A DNA stretch of 9,331 nt from DATDDB01 sp041490205 (GTDB lineage Bacteria > Pseudomonadota > Gammaproteobacteria > Burkholderiales > Gallionellaceae): assembly GCA_041490205.1 (NCBI GenBank), contig JBGPSQ010000106.1, forward strand, positions 1-9,331. The letters run 5' to 3'. Shown here piece after piece: positions 1 through 5,392 of the stretch (positions are counted from its first letter, which is position 1; every line of letters starts with the position of its first letter). A program made the position numbers and the translations under genes. The notes below the pieces were generated by a model, which saw nothing but the letters and a program-made list of their open reading frames with translations, did not search any database and was not told where the DNA came from.

Positions 1-1
1 A

Positions 2-712
2 GGAGAAAACATCAAGCAATCGGTGTGCATGGTTGAACACCATGACAAATTCCACGCCCTGGTCGAACTGATCCGCGTGCGCGACGTAAAGCAGGTGCTG
101 ATCTTCACCCGCACCAAGCTGGCCGCCGCGCATGTCGCCAAGCAGCTTGAGCGCAGCGGCGTGGCCGCCGACGCCATTCACGGCGACAAGTCGCAGCAGG
201 AGCGCATCAAGGCGCTGGACGCCTTCAAGGCGGGCACGGTGATGGCCCTGGTGGCGACCGACGTGGCCGCGCGCGGCCTGGACATCGACCAGCTCCCGCT
301 GGTGATCAATTACGAGCTGCCCACCCATGCCGAGGACTACGTGCACCGCATCGGGCGCACCGGCCGCGCGGGCGCGTCCGGCGAGGCTATTTCCCTGGTG
401 GATGGCGAGGAAGAACGCCGGCTGGAAGACATCGAAAAACTGCTCAACCGGAAATTTCCGCGCGAAGCCGCCGCCCTGCCCAAGGCCGGCTACCAAAAGC
501 CGGTCAAGGCCGCCCCGCCCCGCAGCCACCACAAGCCCCCCGCCTTTGGTCATGCCAAGACTGCCGCGCCGGACGACTGGTTCTCGAAACCCTATGAGCC
601 CTCGGCAATCACCCAGGCCGCCGAAGAAAGCCCAGCCCCCGCCGCATCCAAAAAGCCGAAGCAGCAAGTCGCGGCGCTGTTCAGGGTACGCCCCCCAGAG
701 ACTGCGGAATAA
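2..712 (+). CDS. rhlE: DEAD-box ATP-dependent RNA helicase, RhlE-like (C-terminal part)
   Basis: The reading frame is open from the left edge, so the N-terminal RecA-like domain (Q motif, Walker A, DEAD) lies outside the window. What is visible is the second helicase domain: motif IV 'VLIFTRT' (about nt 98-118), motif V 'ALVATDVAARGLDI', and motif VI 'YVHRIGRTGRAG' ending near nt 373. 'IHGDKSQQER' and 'DIEKLLNRKFPR' closely match the RhlE branch. Family members unwind short RNA duplexes in rRNA maturation and mRNA decay in the cytoplasm. After the core comes a tail of about 70 residues rich in Pro, Ala and Lys, containing 'DDWFSKPYEPS'; such tails are variable and usually bind RNA. The ATG at nt 23 falls inside the domain and is not the start. 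The TAA stop is also the first unit of a 16-bp tandem repeat. RhlE is favoured over SrmB/DbpA on motif wording; family membership is very secure. Confidence 0.93.
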   Translation, partial: GENIKQSVCMVEHHDKFHALVELIRVRDVKQVLIFTRTKLAAAHVAKQLERSGVAADAIHGDKSQQERIKALDAFKAGTVMALVATDVAARGLDIDQLPLVINYELPTHAEDYVHRIGRTGRAGASGEAISLVDGEEERRLEDIEKLLNRKFPREAAALPKAGYQKPVKAAPPRSHHKPPAFGHAKTAAPDDWFSKPYEPSAITQAAEESPAPAASKKPKQQVAALFRVRPPETAE

Positions 713-782
713 TCTGACGGCGGAACAATCCGGCTGCCGAATAATCCAAACGGCAAAATAATCCGACAGTTGAACAATCCCT
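704..782. repeat. Five-copy 16-bp degenerate tandem repeat after rhlE
   Basis: The core GAAYAATC recurs with its final C at 714, 730, 746, 763 and 779 (fourth copy AAATAATC), so the spacing is 16, 16, 17 and 16 bp. Units read roughly GCGGAATAATCTGAC, GCGGAACAATCCGGC, GCCGAATAATCCAAA, GGCAAAATAATCCGAC and TTGAACAATCCCTGC. The first unit contains the helicase stop codon. The last unit runs into the hairpin at 776-805. Sixteen bp is about 1.5 helical turns, so successive units face opposite sides of the DNA. Function unknown: an array of protein-binding sites or slippage-derived repeats are both possible. Confidence 0.75.
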
Positions 783-805
783 GCCATGCCCTGCCGGCAG
801 GGATT
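776..805 (+). terminator. Hairpin after rhlE, possible terminator
   Basis: AATCCCTGCC (776-785) pairs perfectly with GGCAGGGATT (796-805) across a 10-nt loop. An overlapping 14-bp perfect palindrome, CCCTGCCGGCAGGG (789-802), offers an alternative fold. No T-run follows directly; the next T-rich stretch is around 814-834. It is therefore either a weak intrinsic terminator or just a structured 3' end for the helicase mRNA. Confidence 0.4.
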
Positions 806-840
806 GCAATCCCCTTGTTGCATTTATGCGTTTTGGCATC

Positions 841-869
841 TTGGCATTCGCGACCAATTAAAGTATTCT
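841..869 (+). promoter_or_regulatory. Putative sigma-70 promoter of the HD-GYP gene
   Basis: TTGGCA (841-846; 5/6 match to the -35 consensus), then a 17-bp spacer and TATTCT (864-869; 4/6 match to -10). The expected start is near 876, giving a leader of about 58 nt. The -35 lies in a direct 8-bp repeat (TTGGCATC at 833-840, TTGGCATT at 841-848). No c-di-GMP riboswitch motif is evident in the leader. Confidence 0.45.
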
Positions 870-933
870 CAAAATGTAGGTATAGGATGGAATTACATTA
901 ATCCCAACAAGCCCCAGATGCATAGTTGCACGG

Positions 934-2166
934 ATGTCACGCAAATCCATGTTAAAAGTTACCCCCGGCCAATTCGAATACATCGTCTCCCAGACCCCGC
1001 AAGGCGTGCTCGGGCAGTTCCTCACAGTCGTGCTGGTGACCCCGCTGTTGTTGCGCATCGGCTTCCCCGAGCTTAACCTGTATCTGTGGGACGGCTGCGT
1101 CGCGCTCCTGCTCGTATACCGCTACATGAGCTACCAGCGGCTGTACCGGATCCGGAATTTCATCGCAACGCCACCCGGCAGGACAACCGTCACCAATTAC
1201 GTGACTCCCCTGTTCCTCCTGGGCATGCTGTGGGCGGTGCTGTTCGCCAAAATCATTCAGCAACCTTCCACGGAAGCGCACCTCATGGCCATGGTGCTCG
1301 GCATGGGGCTGGCCAGCGCGGCCATCGTCACCATAGGCGCGGCGTTCGGAATCTATTTTGCGTTCGTCGTTCCCATGCTGTTCACGCTGGTCGTGACCTT
1401 CCTGCTCCAGGACACGCCCATCCATGTGACCGCCGCACTGTTCCTGCTGATGGGATCGATTTTCGCGCTGTACACCGCATATAAATACAGCCAGCATTTT
1501 GAATTGATGCTGGACGCGACCGAACAGCTCAAGGAAACGGAAATCGAGGCGCTGGTATGCCTGGGCAAGGCAGGCGAATACCGCGATTCTGACACCGGCG
1601 ACCATGTGCTGCGGGTGGGCTACTCTGCATACCTGCTAGCCCGCGCAGCCGGATACACCGAGGAGGACGCCAGGAACCTGATGTATGCCAGCCCGCTGCA
1701 CGACCTGGGAAAAATCGGCATTCCGGACCATATCCTGCTCAAGCCGGGGAAGCTGACGGATGAGGAAAATCTGGTCATGAAGAAACACACCGGGATAGGC
1801 GCCGAGATACTCAAGAACTCCAAGACCCGGGTGATGAAAATGGCCAGGACAGTGGCCTTGAGCCACCACGAAAAATGGGACGGCTCGGGCTACCCCTTGG
1901 GGCTTGCCGGCAAAAACATCCCGATCGAGGGGCGCATCGTCGCGATTTGCGACGTGTTCGACGCGCTCATTTCCAGCCGCCCCTACAAACTCCGCTGGAC
2001 CGACACCGAAGCCATCGCCCATCTCAGGAACAACTCGGGCTCCCACTTCGACCCCACCCTGATTGCGCTATTCATCAACGAAATCCCGAAGATCAAGGAA
2101 TTCACCCTGAGGCTGGACGTGCACGAATCGGCCACGGGTCTGCACCCGCTCGTGCAGTTGACCTGA
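934..2166 (+). CDS. Membrane HD-GYP domain protein, probable c-di-GMP phosphodiesterase
   Basis: 410 aa. The N-terminal half holds about six hydrophobic segments (roughly residues 28-42, 52-64, 89-108, 116-137, 139-158, 163-183), then a short helical linker (186-205) and a complete HD-GYP domain. Visible signature residues are E215 and H224 (EYRDxDTGDH), H256-D257 (HDLGKIGIPD), H285, H311-H312 with 'HHEKWDGSGYP' (311-321), and 'AICDVFDALISSRPYK' (337-352). The GYP motif and metal-binding His/Asp set are intact, so hydrolysis of c-di-GMP at the inner membrane face is expected. The membrane part looks like an integral sensor (MASE-like) but I cannot name the family; its ligand is unknown. The start is uncertain: neither ATG 934 nor ATG 949 has a clear Shine-Dalgarno sequence. 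The gene stands alone, with its own promoter upstream and an inverted-repeat element 18 bp after the stop. Confidence 0.92.
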   Translation: MSRKSMLKVTPGQFEYIVSQTPQGVLGQFLTVVLVTPLLLRIGFPELNLYLWDGCVALLLVYRYMSYQRLYRIRNFIATPPGRTTVTNYVTPLFLLGMLWAVLFAKIIQQPSTEAHLMAMVLGMGLASAAIVTIGAAFGIYFAFVVPMLFTLVVTFLLQDTPIHVTAALFLLMGSIFALYTAYKYSQHFELMLDATEQLKETEIEALVCLGKAGEYRDSDTGDHVLRVGYSAYLLARAAGYTEEDARNLMYASPLHDLGKIGIPDHILLKPGKLTDEENLVMKKHTGIGAEILKNSKTRVMKMARTVALSHHEKWDGSGYPLGLAGKNIPIEGRIVAICDVFDALISSRPYKLRWTDTEAIAHLRNNSGSHFDPTLIALFINEIPKIKEFTLRLDVHESATGLHPLVQLT

Positions 2167-2184
2167 AGCCGGGAAAAGCAGATT

Positions 2185-2290
2185 TAGCCACGGATTAACA
2201 CGGATGCACACGGATTAACGGCGAATCGAGTTCAGCCCGCCATGCCGGTGTGCGATTTTATCCGTGTCCATCCGTGTTAATCCGTGGCTA
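2185..2290. repeat. 106-bp inverted-repeat element, copy 1 (ACGGAT-phased arms)
   Basis: The left arm starts TAGCCACGGATTAACACGGA at 2185 and the right arm (2256-2290) is its near-perfect reverse complement. Inside each arm the hexamer ACGGAT recurs exactly every 10 bp: 2190, 2200, 2210 on the left; ATCCGT at 2260, 2270, 2280 on the right. The 36-40 bp between the arms is unrelated to the centre of the second copy at 5411-5543. It fills the gap between the convergent HD-GYP and RNase T2 genes, so its transcript folds into a long stem on either strand. It carries no gene. Likely a non-autonomous mobile or repetitive element that may also act as a bidirectional terminator (inference). Confidence 0.85.
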
Positions 2291-2335
2291 GTATCGGCTC
2301 TATTTGATTCCCCCTCCCCGTCACGGCACGCGAGA

Positions 2336-3055
2336 TTACTTCGCTGGCCGCAGGATGATCGTGGGGGCCTTGCAAGAATCGCGAACGTCGTGCCCGCATG
2401 CTTGCGGCTTCAGGTTCTTGTCGTAGCAGATCCTCACCTCGTCCAGATATTTCCCGGTGCACGCAACGGCAAAATCTTTCGCGTCCAGCCCGGGGTTGGC
2501 TGCCGCGACATCTTCCTTGAACTGTTTCAGCTTGACGGAAAGGGGCTTGGACGGCAGTTTGTACTGATCCGGCACCGCAATGGAACTGAAAACGCTCCTG
2601 ATGGTGTCGAAATACTGCTGCGGCTGAAGCCCGCTGCAGGTTCCATGCTTTTCCCACTCATGCTGGATGAGTTTGGGGCTGGGCATGATGTCGAGATAAT
2701 TGTCCGCCAGGCCCTGGCCCATCTGCTCGGTAGAGCAGGATTGCGGATAGCCGCTGTTGAACTGAGGCCACAAGCCATGGACAACGAACCCATGGTGCCC
2801 CTCAGTGCCGCATTGCACCTTGTCGCCGGGATGGCCGGAGCAATACTGGGGCGACCACGAAAGTGTCAGCAGGTAATAATCGAACACCCCCGGCTGATCC
2901 TGGGCAGCAGCCTGCTGCTGATCCGGCTGGGCATGCTGGGCATTCCGCCGCGCCTCGGCCAAGGGCGAGAAAATCAGGGCAAACAGCGAAAAACAAAGAA
3001 ATAGCGTGCGCACGTGCGCACGTGAAATGGACGAGAAACAATTACGGTGAATCAT
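2336..3055 (-). CDS. Secreted ribonuclease T2 family protein
   Basis: 239 aa. An N-terminal signal peptide is evident: basic start, hydrophobic core about residues 17-31, probable cleavage after 'LAEA' near 36. A Gln/Ala-rich linker (about 39-54) precedes the catalytic domain. Both family signatures are present: CAS I 'FVVHGLWPQ' (90-98; catalytic H93) and CAS II 'HEWEKHGTC' (132-140; H132, E133, K136, H137). Paired cysteines (72, 82, 107, 140, 199, 210, 220, 228) suit disulfides in the periplasm. RNase T2 enzymes cleave single-stranded RNA through a 2',3'-cyclic phosphate; the E. coli relative is RNase I, used in scavenging and stress RNA decay. The start is supported by GGGAGG (3060-3065) four bases before the ATG. 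It is a lone gene, with a 300-bp gap before the upstream Mut7-C gene. Confidence 0.93.
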   Translation of the reverse strand: MIHRNCFSSISRAHVRTLFLCFSLFALIFSPLAEARRNAQHAQPDQQQAAAQDQPGVFDYYLLTLSWSPQYCSGHPGDKVQCGTEGHHGFVVHGLWPQFNSGYPQSCSTEQMGQGLADNYLDIMPSPKLIQHEWEKHGTCSGLQPQQYFDTIRSVFSSIAVPDQYKLPSKPLSVKLKQFKEDVAAANPGLDAKDFAVACTGKYLDEVRICYDKNLKPQACGHDVRDSCKAPTIILRPAK

Positions 3056-3357
3056 GAAGCCTCCCTTTAAAAATTACATCAACGAACGGAACTTGCAGCG
3101 CGCGGCCGGCCCTGATTTTATTTTGCGTAGCTGCCGGCCAAGGCATGAGACAAACCAGATGCGCTCCCCAGATGCAAAACCCAATAGCCTGGCTGTCTTC
3201 TCAACGAATCGGGATCTACAAGAAATCCCGTCGATTCTATCAGCCTGATGAAAATGGGGAAACTATCAGAACTGATAGGTCGGCTGTGGCGGCTTGGTCA
3301 CGAGAATATCCCGGAATCCGCGGTATTTCCGGTCAGCCTGTGTGCAAACGCCGGGGG
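3056..3357. other. Gene-free 302-bp gap with small dyads
   Basis: No convincing gene. It should hold the promoter of the RNase T2 gene and the end of the Mut7-C transcript, both reading leftward. Visible structure: GGCCGGC (3104-3110) with GCCGGCC (3133-3139) around an AT-rich loop; a bulged hairpin, CGGGAT (3210-3215) with ATCCCG (3225-3230), extendable through GAATC/GATTC; and three CTATCAG heptamers (3237-3243, 3263-3269, inverted at 3272-3278). A TGTAAT on the minus strand (3073-3078) is -10-like but lies too close to the ribosome-binding site to be persuasive. Confidence 0.5.
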
Positions 3358-3858
3358 TCAGCTCCGTAGGCTGGAGTACTCTTGCCAGCCAGCAAGCCTC
3401 TGGCGCATGCGCTTATAGTGCGAGCCGCGCCAGTAGACACGCCCGCATTGGGGACAGCAATAGAGCGGCTCGCCTGGGCGGCGTGCATCGGCAGGCGCGC
3501 GCGCTGAGGCGGCATCGTCCGCCGGGATGAGCGGCGTATTGTCCACCAGGCAGCGCGTGAAGGCGCGAGCCAGCCAATCCAGTTGATAGTGCGCCCCCAG
3601 CAGCGCAGCCATGTGATCGAGGTTTTCGTGCGGCAGGATGAGCGCCACGCCCTGCGCCGCCTTGTGCTCGCGCACCAGCCTATCCCTGGTGAGGAATTGG
3701 CGGCCTTCCGCACGGCACTGCCGCAGCAGTTCGGCATCGCTGGTGCCGCCGTTTGCGAGCAGCGTATCGTAGCCTGCCGCGCGCAGGTAGCGGCATAGAT
3801 GGCCGAGCATTTCATCGCACAGAAAGCGTGGCATGGCACTCATGAATGCAGACAGCAT
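3358..3858 (-). CDS. Mut7-C (DUF82) PIN-like RNase domain protein with C-terminal zinc ribbon
   Basis: 166 aa, close to usual family length. The N-terminal half is PIN-like: 'FLCDEMLGHLCRYLRAAGYDT' (residues 12-32, D15), 'TSDAELLRQC' (39-48, D41), 'FLTRDR' (55-60, D59), giving the acidic set expected for metal-dependent RNA cleavage. The C-terminal half is a zinc ribbon, with 'RCLVDNTPL' (102-110) and 'CPQCGRVYWRGSHYKRM' (135-151). As I recall the family, the first knuckle is usually C-x2-C; here the second position is Asp (C103, D106, C135, C138). Biological role in bacteria is not established. ATG 3858 has only a distant GGAG (11 nt away). In-frame ATGs at 3843 and 3834 are alternatives with no better site; the conserved region begins at the third ('MPRFLCDE'). 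Divergent from the DUF4870 gene. Confidence 0.88.
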   Translation of the reverse strand: MLSAFMSAMPRFLCDEMLGHLCRYLRAAGYDTLLANGGTSDAELLRQCRAEGRQFLTRDRLVREHKAAQGVALILPHENLDHMAALLGAHYQLDWLARAFTRCLVDNTPLIPADDAASARAPADARRPGEPLYCCPQCGRVYWRGSHYKRMRQRLAGWQEYSSLRS

Positions 3859-3956
3859 ATCAAGTTTGGCTCCAGGCAGCAGATGTTGGATCCGCAGCCG
3901 ATGGCCCAGTTGCCAATGTTACAACTGTAGTCCCACCCCGGCTGCGGGATTTTCTG

Positions 3957-3995
3957 TATAATGCCCACGCTTTCTTTTCTGCGGGGCACCCCCGC
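3957..3995 (+). promoter_or_regulatory. -10 element and leader hairpin of the DUF4870 gene
   Basis: A perfect TATAAT (3957-3962), directly preceded by TG, predicts a start near 3969. No -35-like hexamer sits at the right distance, so an activator or alternative contact may be needed. About 12 nt into the predicted transcript, GCGGGG (3981-3986) pairs with CCCCGC (3990-3995) over a 3-nt loop. The leader would be about 97 nt. A hairpin so near the 5' end could protect the mRNA (inference). Confidence 0.5.
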
Positions 3996-4065
3996 GAGAG
4001 TAAAGATGGATGGCGCGCCGAAGCTTCCGCTGTCTTGGCCAATTTTAAATTAATAAGGGATACTC

Positions 4066-4395
4066 ATGGAAAATACACCAACATCTGATTCGAAAAATTT
4101 GGCCATGCTGGTCTGGGTTCTGTCCATATTCTTCGGCTTCATCCCGCCCCTGATTTTCTTCCTGATCAAGAAGGACGACGAATACGTTCTGGATCAGGCC
4201 CAGGAAGCGCTGAACTGGTCCATCACAGCGATCATTGGCTATGTCATCAGCTTCATCCTGATGTTCATCTTGATCGGCGTCTTCCTGTTTTTCGCCCTCA
4301 GCATTATCAACCTCGTCTTCTGCATCATGGGTGCGGTCGCCGCATCGAGCGGCAAGCCTTTCCGCGTGCCCTTCGCCATCCGCCTGATCAAGTAA
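4066..4395 (+). CDS. DUF4870 domain small membrane protein
   Basis: 109 aa. A short polar N-terminus (1-11) is followed by a hydrophobic segment (12-34), a charged loop 'KKDDEYVLDQAQEALNW' (35-51), and two further membrane spans (about 52-70 and 71-93), ending in a short basic tail. The layout, with 'PLIFFLIKKDDEYVLDQAQEALNW' split between span and loop, is the DUF4870/YIP1-like pattern. The function of this family is not established; it is an inner-membrane protein. The start is well supported by AAGGGA (4055-4060), five bases before the ATG. It is a single-gene unit with its own -10 element and a strong terminator. Confidence 0.87.
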   Translation: MENTPTSDSKNLAMLVWVLSIFFGFIPPLIFFLIKKDDEYVLDQAQEALNWSITAIIGYVISFILMFILIGVFLFFALSIINLVFCIMGAVAASSGKPFRVPFAIRLIK

Positions 4396-4409
4396 TAAAC
4401 GTCACACCC

Positions 4410-4474
4410 CGCCCGGCCGCAACCAGCCGGGCGCCACAGGGGAGCCGCCGCAAGGCCGCTCCCCTGTTCATTTT
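4410..4474 (+). terminator. Tandem hairpins with T-tract, terminator of the DUF4870 gene
   Basis: First hairpin: CGCCCGGC (4410-4417) with GCCGGGCG (4426-4433). Second: ACAGGGGAGC (4436-4445) with GCTCCCCTGT (4458-4467), with an inner GCC-GCAA-GGC tetraloop, followed by TCATTTT on the plus strand. The second is a classical intrinsic terminator for rightward transcription. It starts 11 bp beyond the stop of the convergent thioredoxin gene, so leftward transcripts also cross it, but without a T-run on that side. Confidence 0.8.
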
Positions 4475-4477
4475 CCG

Positions 4478-4876
4478 CTAATCATTCGCCAGACCAGCGT
4501 CCGCCTGCACATGCGCGGGTCCGCCCTCGTGCTGCTCGATCAGCTTGTCGATGAAGCGGCGCAAGAAACCATCCGGCTGCACACTGTGGAAGCGGTCTGT
4601 CTCGCGCCCGTGGCTGTAGGCGATCACCGTGGGAAAGCCGCGCACGCGATGGTGACCGGCGATGCGCATGTTCTCGTCGGCATCCACCTTCGCCAGCAAA
4701 AATTTCCCGCCGTATTCCTGCGCCAGTTTTTCCAGCCGGGGAGTGAGCACCTTGCACGGCCCGCACCACTCCGCACCGATGTCCAGCAGCACCGGGCGCT
4801 GGCCGGAACGGGCAACCACCAGCTCGTCGAAACCGGCCTCTTCAACGTCATAAATTAAATTTTCGTGTGTATGCAT
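4478..4876 (-). CDS. Thioredoxin-fold protein with WCGPC active site
   Basis: 132 aa from ATG 4876. The thioredoxin core is complete: 'PVLLDIGAEWCGPCK' (residues 28-42; redox C38 and C41, buried D32), 'LAKVDADENMRIAGHHRVRGFPTVIAYSHG' region with cis-proline P82, and a final helix 'FLRRFIDKLI' (104-113). It should catalyse dithiol-disulfide exchange in the cytoplasm; there is no signal peptide. Wording around the last helix ('QPDGFLRRFIDKLI') recalls the thioredoxin domain of YbbN/CnoX-type proteins, but the TPR region of those proteins is absent; the protein ends in a 19-residue polar tail. The tryptophan after the buried Asp in E. coli TrxA is Gly here. Longer in-frame starts up to 5062 would add unrelated low-complexity sequence and cross the hairpin cluster, so they were not used. 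No clear Shine-Dalgarno precedes ATG 4876. Confidence 0.88.
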   Translation of the reverse strand: MHTHENLIYDVEEAGFDELVVARSGQRPVLLDIGAEWCGPCKVLTPRLEKLAQEYGGKFLLAKVDADENMRIAGHHRVRGFPTVIAYSHGRETDRFHSVQPDGFLRRFIDKLIEQHEGGPAHVQADAGLAND

Positions 4877-4904
4877 GATGCAGAGTCGTGATGAACAGCA
4901 TGGA

Positions 4905-4910
4905 ATTATA
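4905..4910 (-). promoter_or_regulatory. -10 element of the thioredoxin gene
   Basis: A perfect TATAAT on the minus strand, 28 bp ahead of the ATG at 4876, giving a leader of about 20 nt. No good -35 is seen at 16-18 bp; that position falls in the GC-rich hairpin at 4924-4938. The position supports the short start chosen for the thioredoxin gene. Confidence 0.45.
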
Positions 4911-4923
4911 GCCTTCCTGCGAA

Positions 4924-4993
4924 GCGGGTGCCGCCCGCTGCCAGGGGGCTTGTCAAGCCCCCTGTGCGCTCCTTGCAGACAAAGCCTCTGCAA
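4924..4993. promoter_or_regulatory. Three consecutive hairpins between divergent genes
   Basis: Hairpin 1: GCGGG (4924-4928) with CCCGC (4934-4938). Hairpin 2: CAGGGGGCTT (4942-4951) with AAGCCCCCTG (4955-4964), a perfect 10-bp stem with a 3-nt loop. Hairpin 3: TTGCAGA (4973-4979) with TCTGCAA (4987-4993). They lie between the thioredoxin start (-) and the small basic gene (+), 53 bp before the latter's ATG. They could be a structured leader, a small RNA, or operator dyads; sequence alone does not decide. No T-run follows hairpin 2 on either strand. Confidence 0.6.
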
Positions 4994-5045
4994 AGGCGTA
5001 GCATGGACTTGCAGTTTTCTCTCACTCACCAAAAGGAGCGAAATC

Positions 5046-5192
5046 ATGACCAAGTCCCACACTCATTCCGACAAGCATTCCAAGAAACAACCGATGACGA
5101 CGCCGAAGGAAAAGAAGCGCATCAAGCAGCAGAAAAAGCGGCAGGAACACGAGGTTGCACCGCCCCTGATTCCGCACGATCTCACGCACTGA
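5046..5192 (+). CDS. 48-aa highly basic small protein, unknown function
   Basis: The start is decided by a near-perfect AAGGAG (5033-5038), 7 bases before the ATG, the best ribosome-binding site in this part of the window. The product is Lys/His/Gln-rich: 'KHSKKQ' near residues 10-15, 'KEKKRIKQQKKRQ' (21-33), then a Pro-containing tail 'VAPPLIPHDLTH' (37-48). It has no cysteine, signal peptide or membrane span. The charge suggests nucleic acid or ribosome contact, but this is inference; I do not recognise the family. It is a monocistronic unit with a hairpin 24 bp after the stop, and a hairpin-rich region upstream. Larger overlapping frames starting at 4875 and 4928 lack ribosome-binding sites. 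Confidence 0.72.
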   Translation: MTKSHTHSDKHSKKQPMTTPKEKKRIKQQKKRQEHEVAPPLIPHDLTH

Positions 5193-5216
5193 TCTTGAAC
5201 GCTGGGCGCATTGCGC

Positions 5217-5241
5217 GTATCCACCGCCCCGTGGTGGATAC
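5217..5241 (+). terminator. Hairpin after the small basic gene
   Basis: GTATCCACC (5217-5225) pairs perfectly with GGTGGATAC (5233-5241) over a 7-nt loop, 24 bp after the stop. The following sequence has only scattered Ts (CTTTATT at 5252-5258), so intrinsic termination would be weak; it may mainly stabilise the 3' end. Confidence 0.45.
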
Positions 5242-5304
5242 AATCCTCTGCCTTTATTCACCCTGCTGCACTGACATTTTGACTGGGGTTATTCCACTAC
5301 ACCT

Positions 5305-5392
5305 GTAGGTGCGAATTCATTCGCACGCCGTCCGTTGCGTGCGCGAACACCCACGGGGTGCAAGAACCTCTTCGGGGTGAATTCGCACCTAC
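5305..5392. repeat. REP-like inverted pair with GTAG heads
   Basis: A 15-bp perfect inverted repeat: GTAGGTGCGAATTCA (5305-5319) and TGAATTCGCACCTAC (5378-5392). The left copy by itself is a GTAG head followed by the hairpin GTGCGAAT-TC-ATTCGCAC (5309-5326). The right copy is the same head and half-stem in opposite orientation. Paired, inverted, GTAG-headed hairpins are the layout of BIME/REP doublets mobilised by RAYT transposases in other bacteria. No gene lies inside. Confidence 0.75.

Noticed and set aside
704..782. CRISPR array
   Set aside because: Units are 16 bp with no unique spacers of constant length, and no cas genes are present.
876..933. c-di-GMP riboswitch in the leader of the HD-GYP gene
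   Set aside because: The leader is too short and lacks the conserved GEMM core and tetraloop-receptor sequences.
2264..3004. 246-codon plus-strand open frame opposite the RNase T2 gene
   Set aside because: The minus strand encodes both RNase T2 catalytic signatures plus a signal peptide and ribosome-binding site; the plus frame starts inside the inverted-repeat element.
3007..3020. Palindrome TGCGCACGTGCGCA
   Set aside because: It lies in the signal-peptide codons of the RNase T2 gene (Arg-Ala-His-Val-Arg) and is explained by codon use in a GC-rich gene.
3366..3390. GTAG followed by GGCTGG...CCAGCC, resembling another REP
   Set aside because: It is within the last codons of the Mut7-C gene, the stem is only 6 bp with a 10-nt loop, and it shares no sequence with the other hairpins.
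3846..4088. 80-codon plus-strand open frame overlapping the DUF4870 start
   Set aside because: It contains the TATAAT and leader of the DUF4870 gene, has no ribosome-binding site, and its translation shows no family features.
4877..5062. Possible N-terminal extension of the thioredoxin to 194 aa
   Set aside because: The extra 62 residues are low-complexity, cross three hairpins and the probable -10 element, and overlap the ribosome-binding site of the divergent small gene.
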